Shown here: positions 27,622 through 36,766 of the stretch, piece by piece
Layout of the letters: every line of letters begins with the position of its first letter
How positions within the stretch are numbered: the stretch's first letter is position 1
Source of the DNA: Verrucomicrobiaceae bacterium
GTDB taxonomy: Bacteria > Verrucomicrobiota > Verrucomicrobiia > Verrucomicrobiales > Verrucomicrobiaceae
Reading direction: 5' to 3'
DNA: 64,000 bases
Assembly: GCA_027484445.1 (NCBI GenBank)
Contig: JAIXSY010000025.1
Span: 372,001-436,000, forward strand
Notes under the pieces: generated by a model
Database searches by the model: none
Told to the model about the DNA's origin: nothing
What the model saw: the letters and a program-made list of their open reading frames with translations, nothing else
Translations under genes and position numbers: made by a program

Positions 27622-27990
27622 TCACATCGGCTTTTTCTCACGTTCTCTGGTCAGGGCCACCGCCACATGATCGCAACCAGGAAGCACGCGCTTTCGCAAT
27701 TCAATCTGAACCTGAATCGCGTTGAATTCCCCCAGCAGGCAGGCCGCCATCTCTGCGGCCAAGGTTTCAATCAATTGCCGAGGCTTCTCAGCTGCCAGTG
27801 CTTTCAGCCGAACCGCCACGGCGGAGTAGTCGATCGTGGCATTAAGATCGTCCGCCATCTGCTCGAAGCGAGCTTCGAGCTGTAGTGTGACATCGGCCTG
27901 TAGCGTTTGCCAGGAAGCACGCTCTTCAGCCGGTACACCGATTTGCGTGGGCAGATCCAGACCACGCAGGAATATTTGGTCGTTGTTCAC
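27622..27990 (-). CDS. folB: Dihydroneopterin aldolase
   Basis: A 122-residue protein of the right size for FolB. It begins with the family opening DQIFLRGLDLPTQIGVPAEER, whose Glu binds the pterin, and includes DYSAVAVRLK and the C-terminal ELRKRVLPG. It converts dihydroneopterin to hydroxymethyl-dihydropterin in folate synthesis. It sits between the PilT-like gene and purC on the same strand; FolB and PurC both feed one-carbon and nucleotide metabolism, so co-transcription with purC is plausible. Confidence 0.85.
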   Translation of the reverse strand: MNNDQIFLRGLDLPTQIGVPAEERASWQTLQADVTLQLEARFEQMADDLNATIDYSAVAVRLKALAAEKPRQLIETLAAEMAACLLGEFNAIQVQIELRKRVLPGCDHVAVALTREREKKPM

Positions 27991-28005
27991 GGGCAGCGGA
28001 ATGGG

Positions 28006-29103
28006 TTAGCGTTTGCGCGCTGGATCACGCTCGCGTTGCAGTCGCTCATAGCCCATCTGGATGAAGCTGAAGTCGCGGCAATGCGCCTTCGCATCTTCCA
28101 GCGTGATGAAATCATAACTCAGCAAGTGCAGCAGACTGTCATCAATGGTGTGCATGCCATCTCTTCCACCAATCTGAATCAAGCTGGGCAACTGCTGAAT
28201 GCGCTGATCACGAATGCAACCCGCGATGGCGTTGTTGATCACCATGACTTCGGAAGCCATCACCCGCCCTTCCCCATCGGCGCGGCGGATGAGGTGCTGG
28301 CAGACGACACCCCGCAGGCAGTGACTCAACTGAGAAGCCACGTAGTCCTGCTGATCTCGCGGATAGCTGTCCAAAATGCGCGTGATGGTCGCCGGCACAT
28401 CGGTGGTGTGTAGCGTGCTGATGACGAGATGCCCGGTCTCGGCCGCTGTCAGCGCCGTGCGCATGGTCTCTAGGTCTCTCAGCTCACTGACGGTGATGAC
28501 ATTCACATCTTGCCGCAAAGCGCTTTTCATCGCGCGGGCGAATTCATGAGTATCAAAACCCACCTGCCGCTGGCGGATCAGGCTTTGGCCATGCTTGAAG
28601 ACGAATTCGATGGGGTCTTCGATGGTGACTATGTTGCACGAGCGCGCTGCTGCGATCTGCTGTGTCATGCTGCATAGCGTCGTGGTTTTACCGCTGTTGC
28701 TGACACCTGTGATGAGGATCAACCCGTCACGCAACTCGCAAAGCTTTTCCACTGTGGGTCCATGCCCCAGGTGAGACAGCTCAGGGATCGAATCTGGAAT
28801 GTAGCGGAAGTTGCCCTCAATGCGGCCCATGCAAAAGCAGGCGTTTCCACGAAAGCGCCCGAGATTTTCCACCTCAATCGCAAAGTCCAGTTCCCAATCC
28901 TGCTCCAGCTTGGCACGCTGTGTGTCTTTCAGGCCGCCGAGCACGAGCTCACGCACATCCACAGCATCCAAAACCTCATCAGTCACTGGCGTCATCCGAC
29001 CATGAAGCCTCATGGTCGGAGGTGCCCCTGGAGAAAGATGCATGTCGGAAGCGCCGGCCTGCATAGCCATGGCGAGGTACTCAATCAGATCATATTGCCT
29101 CAT
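28006..29103 (-). CDS. PilT-like ATPase with altered nucleotide-binding motifs
   Basis: A 365-residue homologue of the pilus retraction ATPase PilT. The N-domain has ASDMHLSPGAPPTMRLHG; the ATPase core has the Asp box TIEDPIEF, a His box ISTLHTTD and a C-terminal region like PilT's (GMHTIDDSLL). Two motifs differ from consensus: Walker A reads GVSNSGKTT instead of GPTGSGKST, and Walker B reads VSELRDLET where GEMRDLET is usual. The invariant Lys, Thr and Glu remain, so ATPase activity is likely. It may be a PilU-like or regulatory relative. It is 15 bases upstream of folB on the same strand, which is probably incidental. Confidence 0.88.
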   Translation of the reverse strand: MRQYDLIEYLAMAMQAGASDMHLSPGAPPTMRLHGRMTPVTDEVLDAVDVRELVLGGLKDTQRAKLEQDWELDFAIEVENLGRFRGNACFCMGRIEGNFRYIPDSIPELSHLGHGPTVEKLCELRDGLILITGVSNSGKTTTLCSMTQQIAAARSCNIVTIEDPIEFVFKHGQSLIRQRQVGFDTHEFARAMKSALRQDVNVITVSELRDLETMRTALTAAETGHLVISTLHTTDVPATITRILDSYPRDQQDYVASQLSHCLRGVVCQHLIRRADGEGRVMASEVMVINNAIAGCIRDQRIQQLPSLIQIGGRDGMHTIDDSLLHLLSYDFITLEDAKAHCRDFSFIQMGYERLQRERDPARKR

Positions 29104-29239
29104 AAGAAAAAATCGTGCGGAGTAAATGCATTCTTAGCACGAATGTCGAGCTTCGATATCACAAAGATATGCCTCATCCTGCGCGCCCAAGCAGCTGATG
29201 AACGCCTCATCCCAAACTTAGCTCATTGTCACGAAGCAC

Positions 29240-30697
29240 TCATCCCCCGATACCAACCTCGCACCGCCGACGCGCAAAAAAGATGCGCGCGCTTTCGGCG
29301 ACACCGTAGGCGCTTTCCTCCTGGGTCAGCTCGTCCGTTTGAATGCGCAGGTCTGCCATCGACTGATAAATCGGTCCACGCTGGAGCAGGAGACTTTGTA
29401 GCTTTTGCCTGGGCGGCTCCTCACCACGAAGCAGTGGTCGATCGTTGTTGCCGGCAGTGCGCCGCACCAACAAATCGACCTCAGCCTCCAACCAAGTGAT
29501 GAAGCCCAAATGCTTTAGCAAAGGCAAGTTCACAGGCTGAGTGATGATGCCGCCGCCAGTAGCGATCACGGAATGACGTGTGCCGACCAAGGAGCGTAAA
29601 ACCGCGCTCTCTCGCTGGCGAAATCCCTGCTCACCTTCTTTGGCAAAAATCTCAGGGATGGTGCATCCTGCGGCATCGCTGATCAAATGATCGGTGTCGA
29701 TGAATTGAAAGCCTAGCAACCGGGCGGTGATGCGCCCCACACTGGATTTGCCGCATCCCATCAGGCCCATGAGCACAATGTTTTCGCAACGGGGAAGCGG
29801 CACCTCATCGGAGGCATCGACCTCCGCTAGGATGGAACTCATCAGCGCCTCATCCTTTTGCAGAGCGGTAAAGTAATCGGGAAAAGTCGGCGACCAGCCT
29901 GAGCTTCGCAGCTTTTGATTCGAAACATGCTTGTGACTCCAGCCTCTTTTGCGAGCAGCGTCAGGAGCACGCACCTCGGGTGTTTGTAGGCCAAAGAGAT
30001 TGGCGAGACGTTCGAGACACACACGCTGCGTCAACTGCGCATCATCCACCACATTCCAAACACCCGACAATCGCTGACTCACAAGATGCACAACCGCACC
30101 CGCTGCATCTTCGACATGGATTTGATTGATCAAGCGACCTTCCGGAGCGGAGTCACAGACTTCAATAGCACTTTTCCCTTCCAACAGATTCTTGAGCAAA
30201 AAGGAACGTCCTGGACCATAGATTCCAGCGAGACGTGCCACAGCCCCATCGCGCTGCAGCGCCACCTGCTCAGCCGCACGCAGCAGCCTGCCGGTCTCTC
30301 GATCCGGCTCAGCAGGTGTCATCTCATCGACCGTGCTTCCATCGACCTGCGAGTAAACGCTCGTGCTGCTGGTGTAAAGCAGCCACGCCTCTGGGAAGGC
30401 AGCCGCCAGATGCTTCATGCCCTGGACATAAACTTTCTCATACATCTCTGCTCCGCCACGCCCCGAGCTCGCACAGTGGACCACGGCATCGACTGGACCT
30501 AGGGCAAGACGCAGAGATTGCACAGACTCCGCACTGCTCACATCGCAGGGCATCGCCCGCCAAGCATGTGTCGCACCGAGCCGTAGGGCCGAAGCTTCGC
30601 TATGCGTGGTGCCAGTCACTTCGTGGCCTTCTTTGTGAAGACGCTGAGCGGCTTTTTCTCCGACAAAACCGCAACCCACGATCAAGATCTTGCTCAT
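29240..30697 (-). CDS. Fusion of NAD-dependent epimerase-like domain and shikimate kinase
   Basis: A 485-residue two-domain protein. Residues 1-285 form an atypical/extended SDR: GCGFVGEKAA nucleotide loop, VVHCASSG, SSTSVYS, and a later GIYGPGRSF. Residues 305-480 form a full shikimate kinase: Walker A GLMGCGKSS (311-319), DTD (334-336), GFRQRE (358-363), GGG (381-383) and NDRPLL (418-423). Shikimate kinase phosphorylates shikimate in aromatic amino acid synthesis; the partner domain has no obvious place in that pathway. The reading frame is continuous through the linker. The stop overlaps the next start ... here the amidase stop at 30694 overlaps this gene's ATG (ATGA), so it is translated after the amidase. 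Confidence 0.87.
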   Translation of the reverse strand: MSKILIVGCGFVGEKAAQRLHKEGHEVTGTTHSEASALRLGATHAWRAMPCDVSSAESVQSLRLALGPVDAVVHCASSGRGGAEMYEKVYVQGMKHLAAAFPEAWLLYTSSTSVYSQVDGSTVDEMTPAEPDRETGRLLRAAEQVALQRDGAVARLAGIYGPGRSFLLKNLLEGKSAIEVCDSAPEGRLINQIHVEDAAGAVVHLVSQRLSGVWNVVDDAQLTQRVCLERLANLFGLQTPEVRAPDAARKRGWSHKHVSNQKLRSSGWSPTFPDYFTALQKDEALMSSILAEVDASDEVPLPRCENIVLMGLMGCGKSSVGRITARLLGFQFIDTDHLISDAAGCTIPEIFAKEGEQGFRQRESAVLRSLVGTRHSVIATGGGIITQPVNLPLLKHLGFITWLEAEVDLLVRRTAGNNDRPLLRGEEPPRQKLQSLLLQRGPIYQSMADLRIQTDELTQEESAYGVAESARIFFARRRCEVGIGG

Positions 30698-32100
30698 GGC
30701 TGGCGGTTCCTCCGGTAGTAGTCCGTCAGGCCATCTACGACCCCACGCACATAATCTTCCAGCGCACTTGTGACCAGTTTGCCACCGAGCAAGGTGCGCC
30801 CTTGGTAATGACCGAGGAGAAGTCGGCGGTAGGTTTCTTCATGGTTCATGACAAAGGGCTCCAGATACACGACCGGACACTGGTAGAGTCGATTGGCGAG
30901 CAAGTTGCGTGCATAAACATAGGGACTTTCAGTGACACGCCGCGCATTGGTGCTGGTGTAAATGTAGGCTGGCAACTGCGTGCGACGCGCGACGCCTTCC
31001 ACCACGGATGCAGCTAAAGGCAACTCTTCTTCATGAATCCGAGAGAAAAGCCTCAGCAGCATCTCATGACGCACATCCTGCTGCAAAAGCTCGGAGCGGG
31101 AATAGCAACCATTCACCAAAACATGCAGATGATTTTGCGGAGAGAACTGCGGTGCATTCGCCGCCCCCCAGGATTCCGCATTCAGATGCAGGCAGAGAAC
31201 CAGGTCCGGTTTCAGCTCAGCATTGACCTTGGTGCCGCGCGCATGGATTTCGCTCACGCGATAAAAAAGCTTTTCACTCTGCCACTGGACCGTGAGTAAC
31301 TTTGCATCTCCAGACAGCCCCTTGTAACTCAGCTTGGCGTCTGGAAAGCCTGACTGCGTGAGCAGATCGCGCGCTGCTTGCTCGAAGTCTTTGGGTCTTT
31401 GGCGCGTCACAGGTTCGGGCTCATCTCGCACAAGAGACACCACCGCGCCCAAGGCCTTGAGTCGTTCGGCCAAGACCCTCGCCACGATCAAGGTAAGGTC
31501 TCCTTCACAGACGGCCTCCCCTTGCCGAAAGCTGAGGTAACGTTCCTCCATCTGTGCCCATGCACCCCCCAAGTGTCCAGGATCGAGGCTGATGCGAAGA
31601 TCACTCAAAACGGGACGCCCTGCCAAAGGAGGCAAAGAGGCAGCCCGACGCCAATTCGAGGAAAGGGTCGGAGCATCTTCCTGGCCCTTTCGAAAAGCTA
31701 GCTTCAAAGGCTCTGACCGATCTCCCTGGGTAGGAACCAGCAGCGCTTCCTCCGTGACCTGCCACGGTGGCGGTGGACCGTTCAGCTCGGAGTAGATGTC
31801 TTTCCAGGCTTTGTCGAACTCAGCCTTCGTCAGCTGGCCCGAGTAACGTTCCAATTCCTTCCAATCAGGAGCCTGCCCCAGAGGACTCAATTGGCCAGGG
31901 GAGGGCTCTTTTTCAGCAGACGGAGCACTGGGAGGTGGATTCGAGGCTGGTGCAACCACCGCCGAAGCTGCGGGTGAAGCGACTTCAGAGGGCGCAGCTT
32001 CTGTGGGTGGCTTCTCCAGCACGCCCGAAGGAACCTGCATGCCGAAAGCCTTCGCCCCCGAGACAGTGGTGATGATAAAACCTAGCCAAATGAACCTCAT
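30694..32100 (-). CDS. N-acetylmuramoyl-L-alanine amidase-like exported protein
   Basis: A 468-residue protein with an N-terminal hydrophobic export segment (MRFIWLGFIITTVSGAKAFG), then a Pro/Ala/Ser-rich linker (about 25-75), and a zinc amidase domain of the Amidase_3 type from about residue 185. Putative zinc ligands are His in SLDPGHLGG, Glu in VCEGDLTL and His in LCLHLNAE; the catalytic Glu may be in EPFVMNHEE. A long insertion separates the first Glu from the second His. Such enzymes cleave the glycan-peptide bond in peptidoglycan. The ATG at 32100 is chosen because it gives the export signal. Its stop overlaps the start of the epimerase-kinase fusion. Confidence 0.8.
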   Translation of the reverse strand: MRFIWLGFIITTVSGAKAFGMQVPSGVLEKPPTEAAPSEVASPAASAVVAPASNPPPSAPSAEKEPSPGQLSPLGQAPDWKELERYSGQLTKAEFDKAWKDIYSELNGPPPPWQVTEEALLVPTQGDRSEPLKLAFRKGQEDAPTLSSNWRRAASLPPLAGRPVLSDLRISLDPGHLGGAWAQMEERYLSFRQGEAVCEGDLTLIVARVLAERLKALGAVVSLVRDEPEPVTRQRPKDFEQAARDLLTQSGFPDAKLSYKGLSGDAKLLTVQWQSEKLFYRVSEIHARGTKVNAELKPDLVLCLHLNAESWGAANAPQFSPQNHLHVLVNGCYSRSELLQQDVRHEMLLRLFSRIHEEELPLAASVVEGVARRTQLPAYIYTSTNARRVTESPYVYARNLLANRLYQCPVVYLEPFVMNHEETYRRLLLGHYQGRTLLGGKLVTSALEDYVRGVVDGLTDYYRRNRQP

Positions 32101-32237
32101 GCCCGCGAGGCTAGGCCGGAGTTTTGCGGATGCAAACACAGATGCCCGACGCACACCGAGCTTTCGGCATGGCCGTTTGACAGATGGTACCTCGCAGGGA
32201 CTATCCGCGCCGTTTTGTTCACAGATTTCCCCCTCAC

Positions 32238-33977
32238 ATGCCACCACCACAGTCCTTGATGCCCGTCCTCCTGCTACTGGGTGGGTTGGCCATCTTCCTC
32301 GCACGGCGCTCTGAGGCAGCGGCGGTTCATCGTTTGACCTCCTGGGCTCAGATTGGCTATGGACTGGGCAAAATCTGCCTTTTGGCGATTCCCCTTCAAG
32401 AGCCCATCGATCTGGTTCAAAACGCTGAACCTGCCGCCATCAGCAGCAAAGCCGTCTGGCTGGTTTGCATCATCCGCACCCTCCAGCTCTTTTTGCTGAC
32501 GACTGGCACATTTGACATCATCACGTCCGCACGTGCTCTGTTGGGCCTGTGCACACAGGAAATGCACCATGCACCAGCACGAAGCAGCTCCTTCCAAAGC
32601 CTTTGGAGTCGATGGCTGCCTTCTTTTCAAACTTCGCGCTTCGCCTCACCTTGGCAGAGCCTTCCCTGTCTGCTGCTCATCGCGACCTTGAGTCTGCTGG
32701 CTCGCGCCTCCTGGGCTGGTGCTGGCGTTTGGATCCTGATTCAGGCTCTCTTCCTATACCTCGAATCACTGCGCGGCAAAAGCCTGTGGGCACCTTTGCC
32801 ACTCCCAATTCAGGTGGCGTGCAATCTCGTCGTGCAGGTGGTGAGCCAAGTGCTTCTCATTTCACCCACCTGGGACACTGTGGTGTTTCATGGGAATCTA
32901 ATGTTCCAGACCAGCGCACCGAGCTTGTATTCCCTGTTCTTGGACAAAAGGCTGACGACTCCATGGCTGCAAACTCATGTGGCCTTGGCGATGATCAGTG
33001 TTTTGGCACTGCCTCGATTGAATAGCTTGTTAGCTCTGCCTCTCAAGACTTGGAAAGTGACGGGCATCATCATCGCCGGACTTTCCTTCTTCCTCAGTTT
33101 CCGACAAACTGAAGTCGTCCCTGATGCCCTGCGCCAACTTGCTCAATGGCCTGTGAGTTACTTCTGGGAAGAAGGCAATGCACGAGTTCATCAGGGCTAT
33201 GAAGGCTGGTTGTTTGACAAAAAAGAGCTCAATGTGCGGACCCAGCAACGCCCTAGTCCGAGACTAGGAGATCAGCTTCCAGATTGGGTCGAAACTCAGG
33301 AAAAAGCTGGCACACAGGTGATCGTGATCCCCTTGCCGGCCAAGCTAGCCATGCATCCCGAACAGTTTCTGCGCGCCGAGTACTTCACACCAGCCCAACC
33401 GCTCAGCCTGAAGCCCAAACTCGATCAGTTGACCCAAGCTGGAGCCACCGTGCTCGACCCAGCCAAGCTGCTTTGGGATCGAAAAAGCAAACGTCCCAGT
33501 TACTACGCCAGCGACAGTCACTGGACCTTTGAGACCATGAAAGAAGTGGCCTCCATGTTGGCTAAGCATCTCCGACAACACCACGCTGAGCTGTGTGGCC
33601 AGGATACCCCTCTGATCAGCGCCACGATTCTTGAGCGTGAGACGACAGGAGACTTGGCCCATGCGCTTTTACCCCTGAATCCATCCAGCCTCTTTCCCCC
33701 CGAAACCGCTCAGTTGGTTTCCATCAAAGGTCTCATGCCTGATGCCCGCTCTCCCGTGCTCGTTGCTGGCGGAAAAGCCTTGGAAGTTTTCGAAAATGCT
33801 GAACTGAGCTTTGGCAATGATGCTGGTGAGCCCCAACATTCCGGCTTTGCCACCCAACTGGCTGTGCTGATGGGTCGAAGTGTGAGTGTGGCTTCAGAGA
33901 CTGACCTGGATTCACTGCAAAAAAAAGCTCTGGGGAAAAAGCTTCTCATCCTGTTGATCGAGGCGGATGATCTTTGA
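32238..33977 (+). CDS. MBOAT-like / AlgX-like fusion protein, catalytic residues apparently lost
   Basis: A 579-residue membrane protein. The N-terminal 290 residues contain about seven hydrophobic segments whose pattern resembles the C-terminal half of MBOAT O-acyltransferases: PARSSSFQSLWSRW, then LLARASWAGAGVWIL where MBOATs have LWHGA..., with both usual His absent. The C-terminal part resembles AlgJ/AlgX-type SGNH acetyltransferases: YEGWLFDKKEL, SDSHW (426, 428), and a final strand VAGGKA (511-514) where the nucleophile loop GDSF/GTSF is expected. The Asp-His pair is kept but the Ser is missing. The protein could be a structural or regulatory relative of polysaccharide O-acetylation systems. 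The fusion assignment is inference from pattern matching. Divergent from the amidase. Confidence 0.6.
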   Translation: MPPPQSLMPVLLLLGGLAIFLARRSEAAAVHRLTSWAQIGYGLGKICLLAIPLQEPIDLVQNAEPAAISSKAVWLVCIIRTLQLFLLTTGTFDIITSARALLGLCTQEMHHAPARSSSFQSLWSRWLPSFQTSRFASPWQSLPCLLLIATLSLLARASWAGAGVWILIQALFLYLESLRGKSLWAPLPLPIQVACNLVVQVVSQVLLISPTWDTVVFHGNLMFQTSAPSLYSLFLDKRLTTPWLQTHVALAMISVLALPRLNSLLALPLKTWKVTGIIIAGLSFFLSFRQTEVVPDALRQLAQWPVSYFWEEGNARVHQGYEGWLFDKKELNVRTQQRPSPRLGDQLPDWVETQEKAGTQVIVIPLPAKLAMHPEQFLRAEYFTPAQPLSLKPKLDQLTQAGATVLDPAKLLWDRKSKRPSYYASDSHWTFETMKEVASMLAKHLRQHHAELCGQDTPLISATILERETTGDLAHALLPLNPSSLFPPETAQLVSIKGLMPDARSPVLVAGGKALEVFENAELSFGNDAGEPQHSGFATQLAVLMGRSVSVASETDLDSLQKKALGKKLLILLIEADDL

Positions 33978-34051
33978 AGAGGCATACGTGCCTTGCGTAT
34001 TGTCTGGTCTTCCCGCGTCCATCGGATAGCCTCCACGACTTTATTTCCAAC

Positions 34052-35407
34052 ATGCCCATTCCAGATTCATCTTCCCCACTCGACCGAGCAAGACGAAAGG
34101 CATTCCTGCGCTTGCTGCCAGTTCTGTTTGTTAGCTACATGATCGCCTACGTGGATCGAGTCAATGTGGCAATCGCCAAGCTGACCATGAAGGTCGATAT
34201 GCCCGACTTCACGGAGGAGGTTTTTGGCTTTGGCACGACTGTCTTCTTCATTGGCTACTTTTTGCTAGAGGTGCCAGGTTCCTTGATGGTGGAGCGCTGG
34301 AGCGCCCGGAAATGGATCTGCCGCATCATGGTTAGCTGGGGATTGATGGCAGCGCTGACGGCTTTTGTCACCACGCCCACTCAGTTTTACACTGTGCGTT
34401 TCTTGTTAGGGCTGGCCGAGGCAGGTTTCTTTCCTGGCGTCATCGTTTACCTGACCCATTGGTTTACCTCACAAGACCGAGCCAAAGCACTGTCTTACTT
34501 TTTGGTGGCCACTCCCTTCGCCCAAATGCTGAGTCCGATCTCAAACTGGTTCCTGAAGTTTGGCACCACTGAAGTCATGAAATCGGGTGAGACCATCGTG
34601 CATCCGAAGCTGCTCGGCCTGCTCGGCTGGCAGTGGGTTTACATCATCTGGGCTCTGCCTGCGATCATCCTCGGCGTGGGGGTGCTCTGGCTGCTAACAG
34701 ATCGTCCCAAACAAGCCAAATGGCTGACCCAAGAAGAAGCCGAGGCCCTGGAGTCTGAACTGGAAGCCGAACGCCAGCACAAATCCAAGGGCAAGCGCAT
34801 GACGCTCATGGAAGCCTTTTCACATCCGAAGGTTCTGCTGCTTTGCGCGGCTTACTTTTGCATCACGACCTGTAGCCATAGCATGGAACTTTTCATGCCG
34901 AGTGTGATCAAAGACTGGTATCACCTGGACCGCAGCGACTTCTCCTTGCTGATTGTTTTGCCGCCCCTGCTCGCCCTCTGCGGACAGCTCTTCGGTGGCT
35001 GGAGTTCGGATCGTTTTCAGGAGCGCCGTCTCCACGCCTGTGTGCCACTTTTCATCGGTGCCGTGGCGATGCTTTGCGCTCCGATGACCCAAGGCAATCT
35101 CACCCTGACGATGGTGTGCCTGATGGTCGCTTTTGCGGGCTTCAAGACCTACATGCCTGCCTTTTGGTCTTTGCCGAGCCTATTTCTCGTGCAATCCGCA
35201 GCCGCTGGAAGCATCGGCCTGATCAACTCGGTGGGTAACCTGGGTGGGGCGACAGGCCCCTGGATCATGAGTCGGATCAAAGACGCCACCGGATCGTTCT
35301 CGAATGGCTTTTACTTCTTGGCTGCCTCCATGTTCGTGGCTTCGAGCATCGTGTTTTTCCTTGGCCTCGGCATCCGGAAAAAAACAGAGGCATCGACTTC
35401 AGCATGA
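34052..35407 (+). CDS. MFS transporter of the anion:cation symporter type
   Basis: A 451-residue transporter with about twelve membrane helices. The first helix carries SYMIAYVDRVNVAIAK, the signature of the ACS family (phthalate, tartrate, hexuronate transporters), and GLAEAGFFPGVIVYL in helix 5 is also typical. A charged loop (EEAEALESELEAERQHK) separates the halves. It is probably an importer of an organic acid or sugar acid. The ATG at 34052 gives a normal N-terminus; an upstream TTG at 33974 overlaps the previous gene. Its stop overlaps the SDR gene start (ATGA), so the two proteins probably act on the same compound. Confidence 0.88.
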   Translation: MPIPDSSSPLDRARRKAFLRLLPVLFVSYMIAYVDRVNVAIAKLTMKVDMPDFTEEVFGFGTTVFFIGYFLLEVPGSLMVERWSARKWICRIMVSWGLMAALTAFVTTPTQFYTVRFLLGLAEAGFFPGVIVYLTHWFTSQDRAKALSYFLVATPFAQMLSPISNWFLKFGTTEVMKSGETIVHPKLLGLLGWQWVYIIWALPAIILGVGVLWLLTDRPKQAKWLTQEEAEALESELEAERQHKSKGKRMTLMEAFSHPKVLLLCAAYFCITTCSHSMELFMPSVIKDWYHLDRSDFSLLIVLPPLLALCGQLFGGWSSDRFQERRLHACVPLFIGAVAMLCAPMTQGNLTLTMVCLMVAFAGFKTYMPAFWSLPSLFLVQSAAAGSIGLINSVGNLGGATGPWIMSRIKDATGSFSNGFYFLAASMFVASSIVFFLGLGIRKKTEASTSA

Positions 35408-36078
35408 ACTCGGCGACTCCATCCATCGCTCTCATCACCGGTGGAAGGGGTGCGCTGGCGACCGCCATCCGCCAGGAACTGGAAAGCAGCGGATGGACGG
35501 TCTGGAGCCCCGGACATCAGGAAATGGATGTGACTCAGCTTGCAGACATCGAAGGTTACATTCGGGAACTCCCCAAGCTCGACTTGCTGGTTCACGCTGC
35601 TGGCCAGACAAGAGATCAGCTCATGCTCAAGATGACCGAAGCCGACTTCAACGAGGTGCTGGCCGTGCATCTGAAAGGAGCCTTTCTCTGCTCCCAAGTC
35701 GCGCTGAAGCGCATGGTTCGGCAAAACGCAGGCCACATCCTGCACATCGGTTCCTTCAGTGCCATTCGGGCTCCTCACGGTCAGGCGAATTATGCTTCAG
35801 CCAAGGCGGGTCTGATTGCTCTGACACAATCGATTGCCTTGGAGTACGGCAAGCATGGCATTCGGGCCAACTGTGTTTTGCCAGGATTCTTAGAAACCCC
35901 CATGACAAAAACTCTGCTTGAGGCGGAAGCCAGCCGTGAGGCGATACTTCAACATCATGCTTTGGGCAGGCTGAACACCGTGACGGATGCAGCTAGGTTC
36001 ATTGCCTTTCTCCACACCATGCCTCACGTCAGCGGACAGGTGTTTCAGCTCGATAGCCGCGTTTCGGCATGGACCTAG
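35404..36078 (+). CDS. SDR family NAD(P)-dependent oxidoreductase
   Basis: A 224-residue short-chain dehydrogenase of the FabG-like classical type. The cofactor loop is TGGRGALA, the NAG-like motif reads HAAGQT, and the catalytic Ser, Tyr and Lys are found in IGSFSA and YASAK. The C-terminal loop has PGFLETPMTKTL. The NAD/NADP preference cannot be read with confidence. It is translationally coupled to the upstream ACS-type transporter, so it probably oxidises or reduces the imported substrate. Confidence 0.88.
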   Translation: MNSATPSIALITGGRGALATAIRQELESSGWTVWSPGHQEMDVTQLADIEGYIRELPKLDLLVHAAGQTRDQLMLKMTEADFNEVLAVHLKGAFLCSQVALKRMVRQNAGHILHIGSFSAIRAPHGQANYASAKAGLIALTQSIALEYGKHGIRANCVLPGFLETPMTKTLLEAEASREAILQHHALGRLNTVTDAARFIAFLHTMPHVSGQVFQLDSRVSAWT

Positions 36079-36106
36079 CCGACGTGCTTCATGCTAGAAG
36101 CGACGA

Positions 36107-36622
36107 TCAAAAACCTTTGATGACGTTGAGTAGCTCCACTTGGAAGATGAGATCACTGTTGGGCGGTATTTTGCTACCGACGCCACGAGGACCATAGGCC
36201 AGATGGGCCGGAATCTGGAGCACCCATTTGTCACCAGGCTTCATCATTCTCAGCGCCTCGGTCCATCCAGGAATCACTTGAGTGACTCCAAACGTAGCCG
36301 GCGAACCGCGTTCGTACGAGCTATCGAAAACCGTGCCATTCAACAAGGTGCCATGGTAGTGAACGAGGACCGAATCAAAGGTCGATGGTGACTGAGCTTC
36401 AGGCGGCCCGGACCTGAGCACCCGATAGCGCAGGCCGCTTGCTGTCGTGAAAACTCCTGAGGCATCAGCGACGGGCGTTTTGACTTCAGGCGTGGTTTCT
36501 ACCGGAGCGGGCTCCATGACAGGCAACTTGCTTTGCGCTAGGCTCTTTTTATCCCATTCCGGTGCAGTTTCGCACTGAGTCAAAAGGAGGAGAGACGGGC
36601 AAAGGAGCAAAAGGCGTTTCAT
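36107..36622 (-). CDS. FKBP-type peptidyl-prolyl isomerase lipoprotein
   Basis: A 171-residue lipoprotein with a signal ending in LLTQC and an FKBP domain in the C-terminal 110 residues. Active-site residues are recognisable: VHYHGTLLNGTVFDSSYERG, VIPGWTEALRMM and AYGPRGVGSKIPPNS. It should assist folding of envelope proteins. The ATG at 36622 yields the lipobox; a start at 36751 would put a basic stretch in front of the signal and is rejected. The gene lies downstream of the truncated hydrolase fragment on the same strand. Confidence 0.92.
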   Translation of the reverse strand: MKRLLLLCPSLLLLTQCETAPEWDKKSLAQSKLPVMEPAPVETTPEVKTPVADASGVFTTASGLRYRVLRSGPPEAQSPSTFDSVLVHYHGTLLNGTVFDSSYERGSPATFGVTQVIPGWTEALRMMKPGDKWVLQIPAHLAYGPRGVGSKIPPNSDLIFQVELLNVIKGF

Positions 36623-36766
36623 GGTCAACGCAAGGAGACGGGATTTGGTCTTTTGAAAAGTCCGAGTTTTCACACAAAGCAGGTGCTTTTCATTTTTCCC
36701 AAGCGCAGAACGAAGCGACGCCCCAGCAGAGTTCAGCGCTGCCGATCTCACTTCTTCGCCTGCTGT

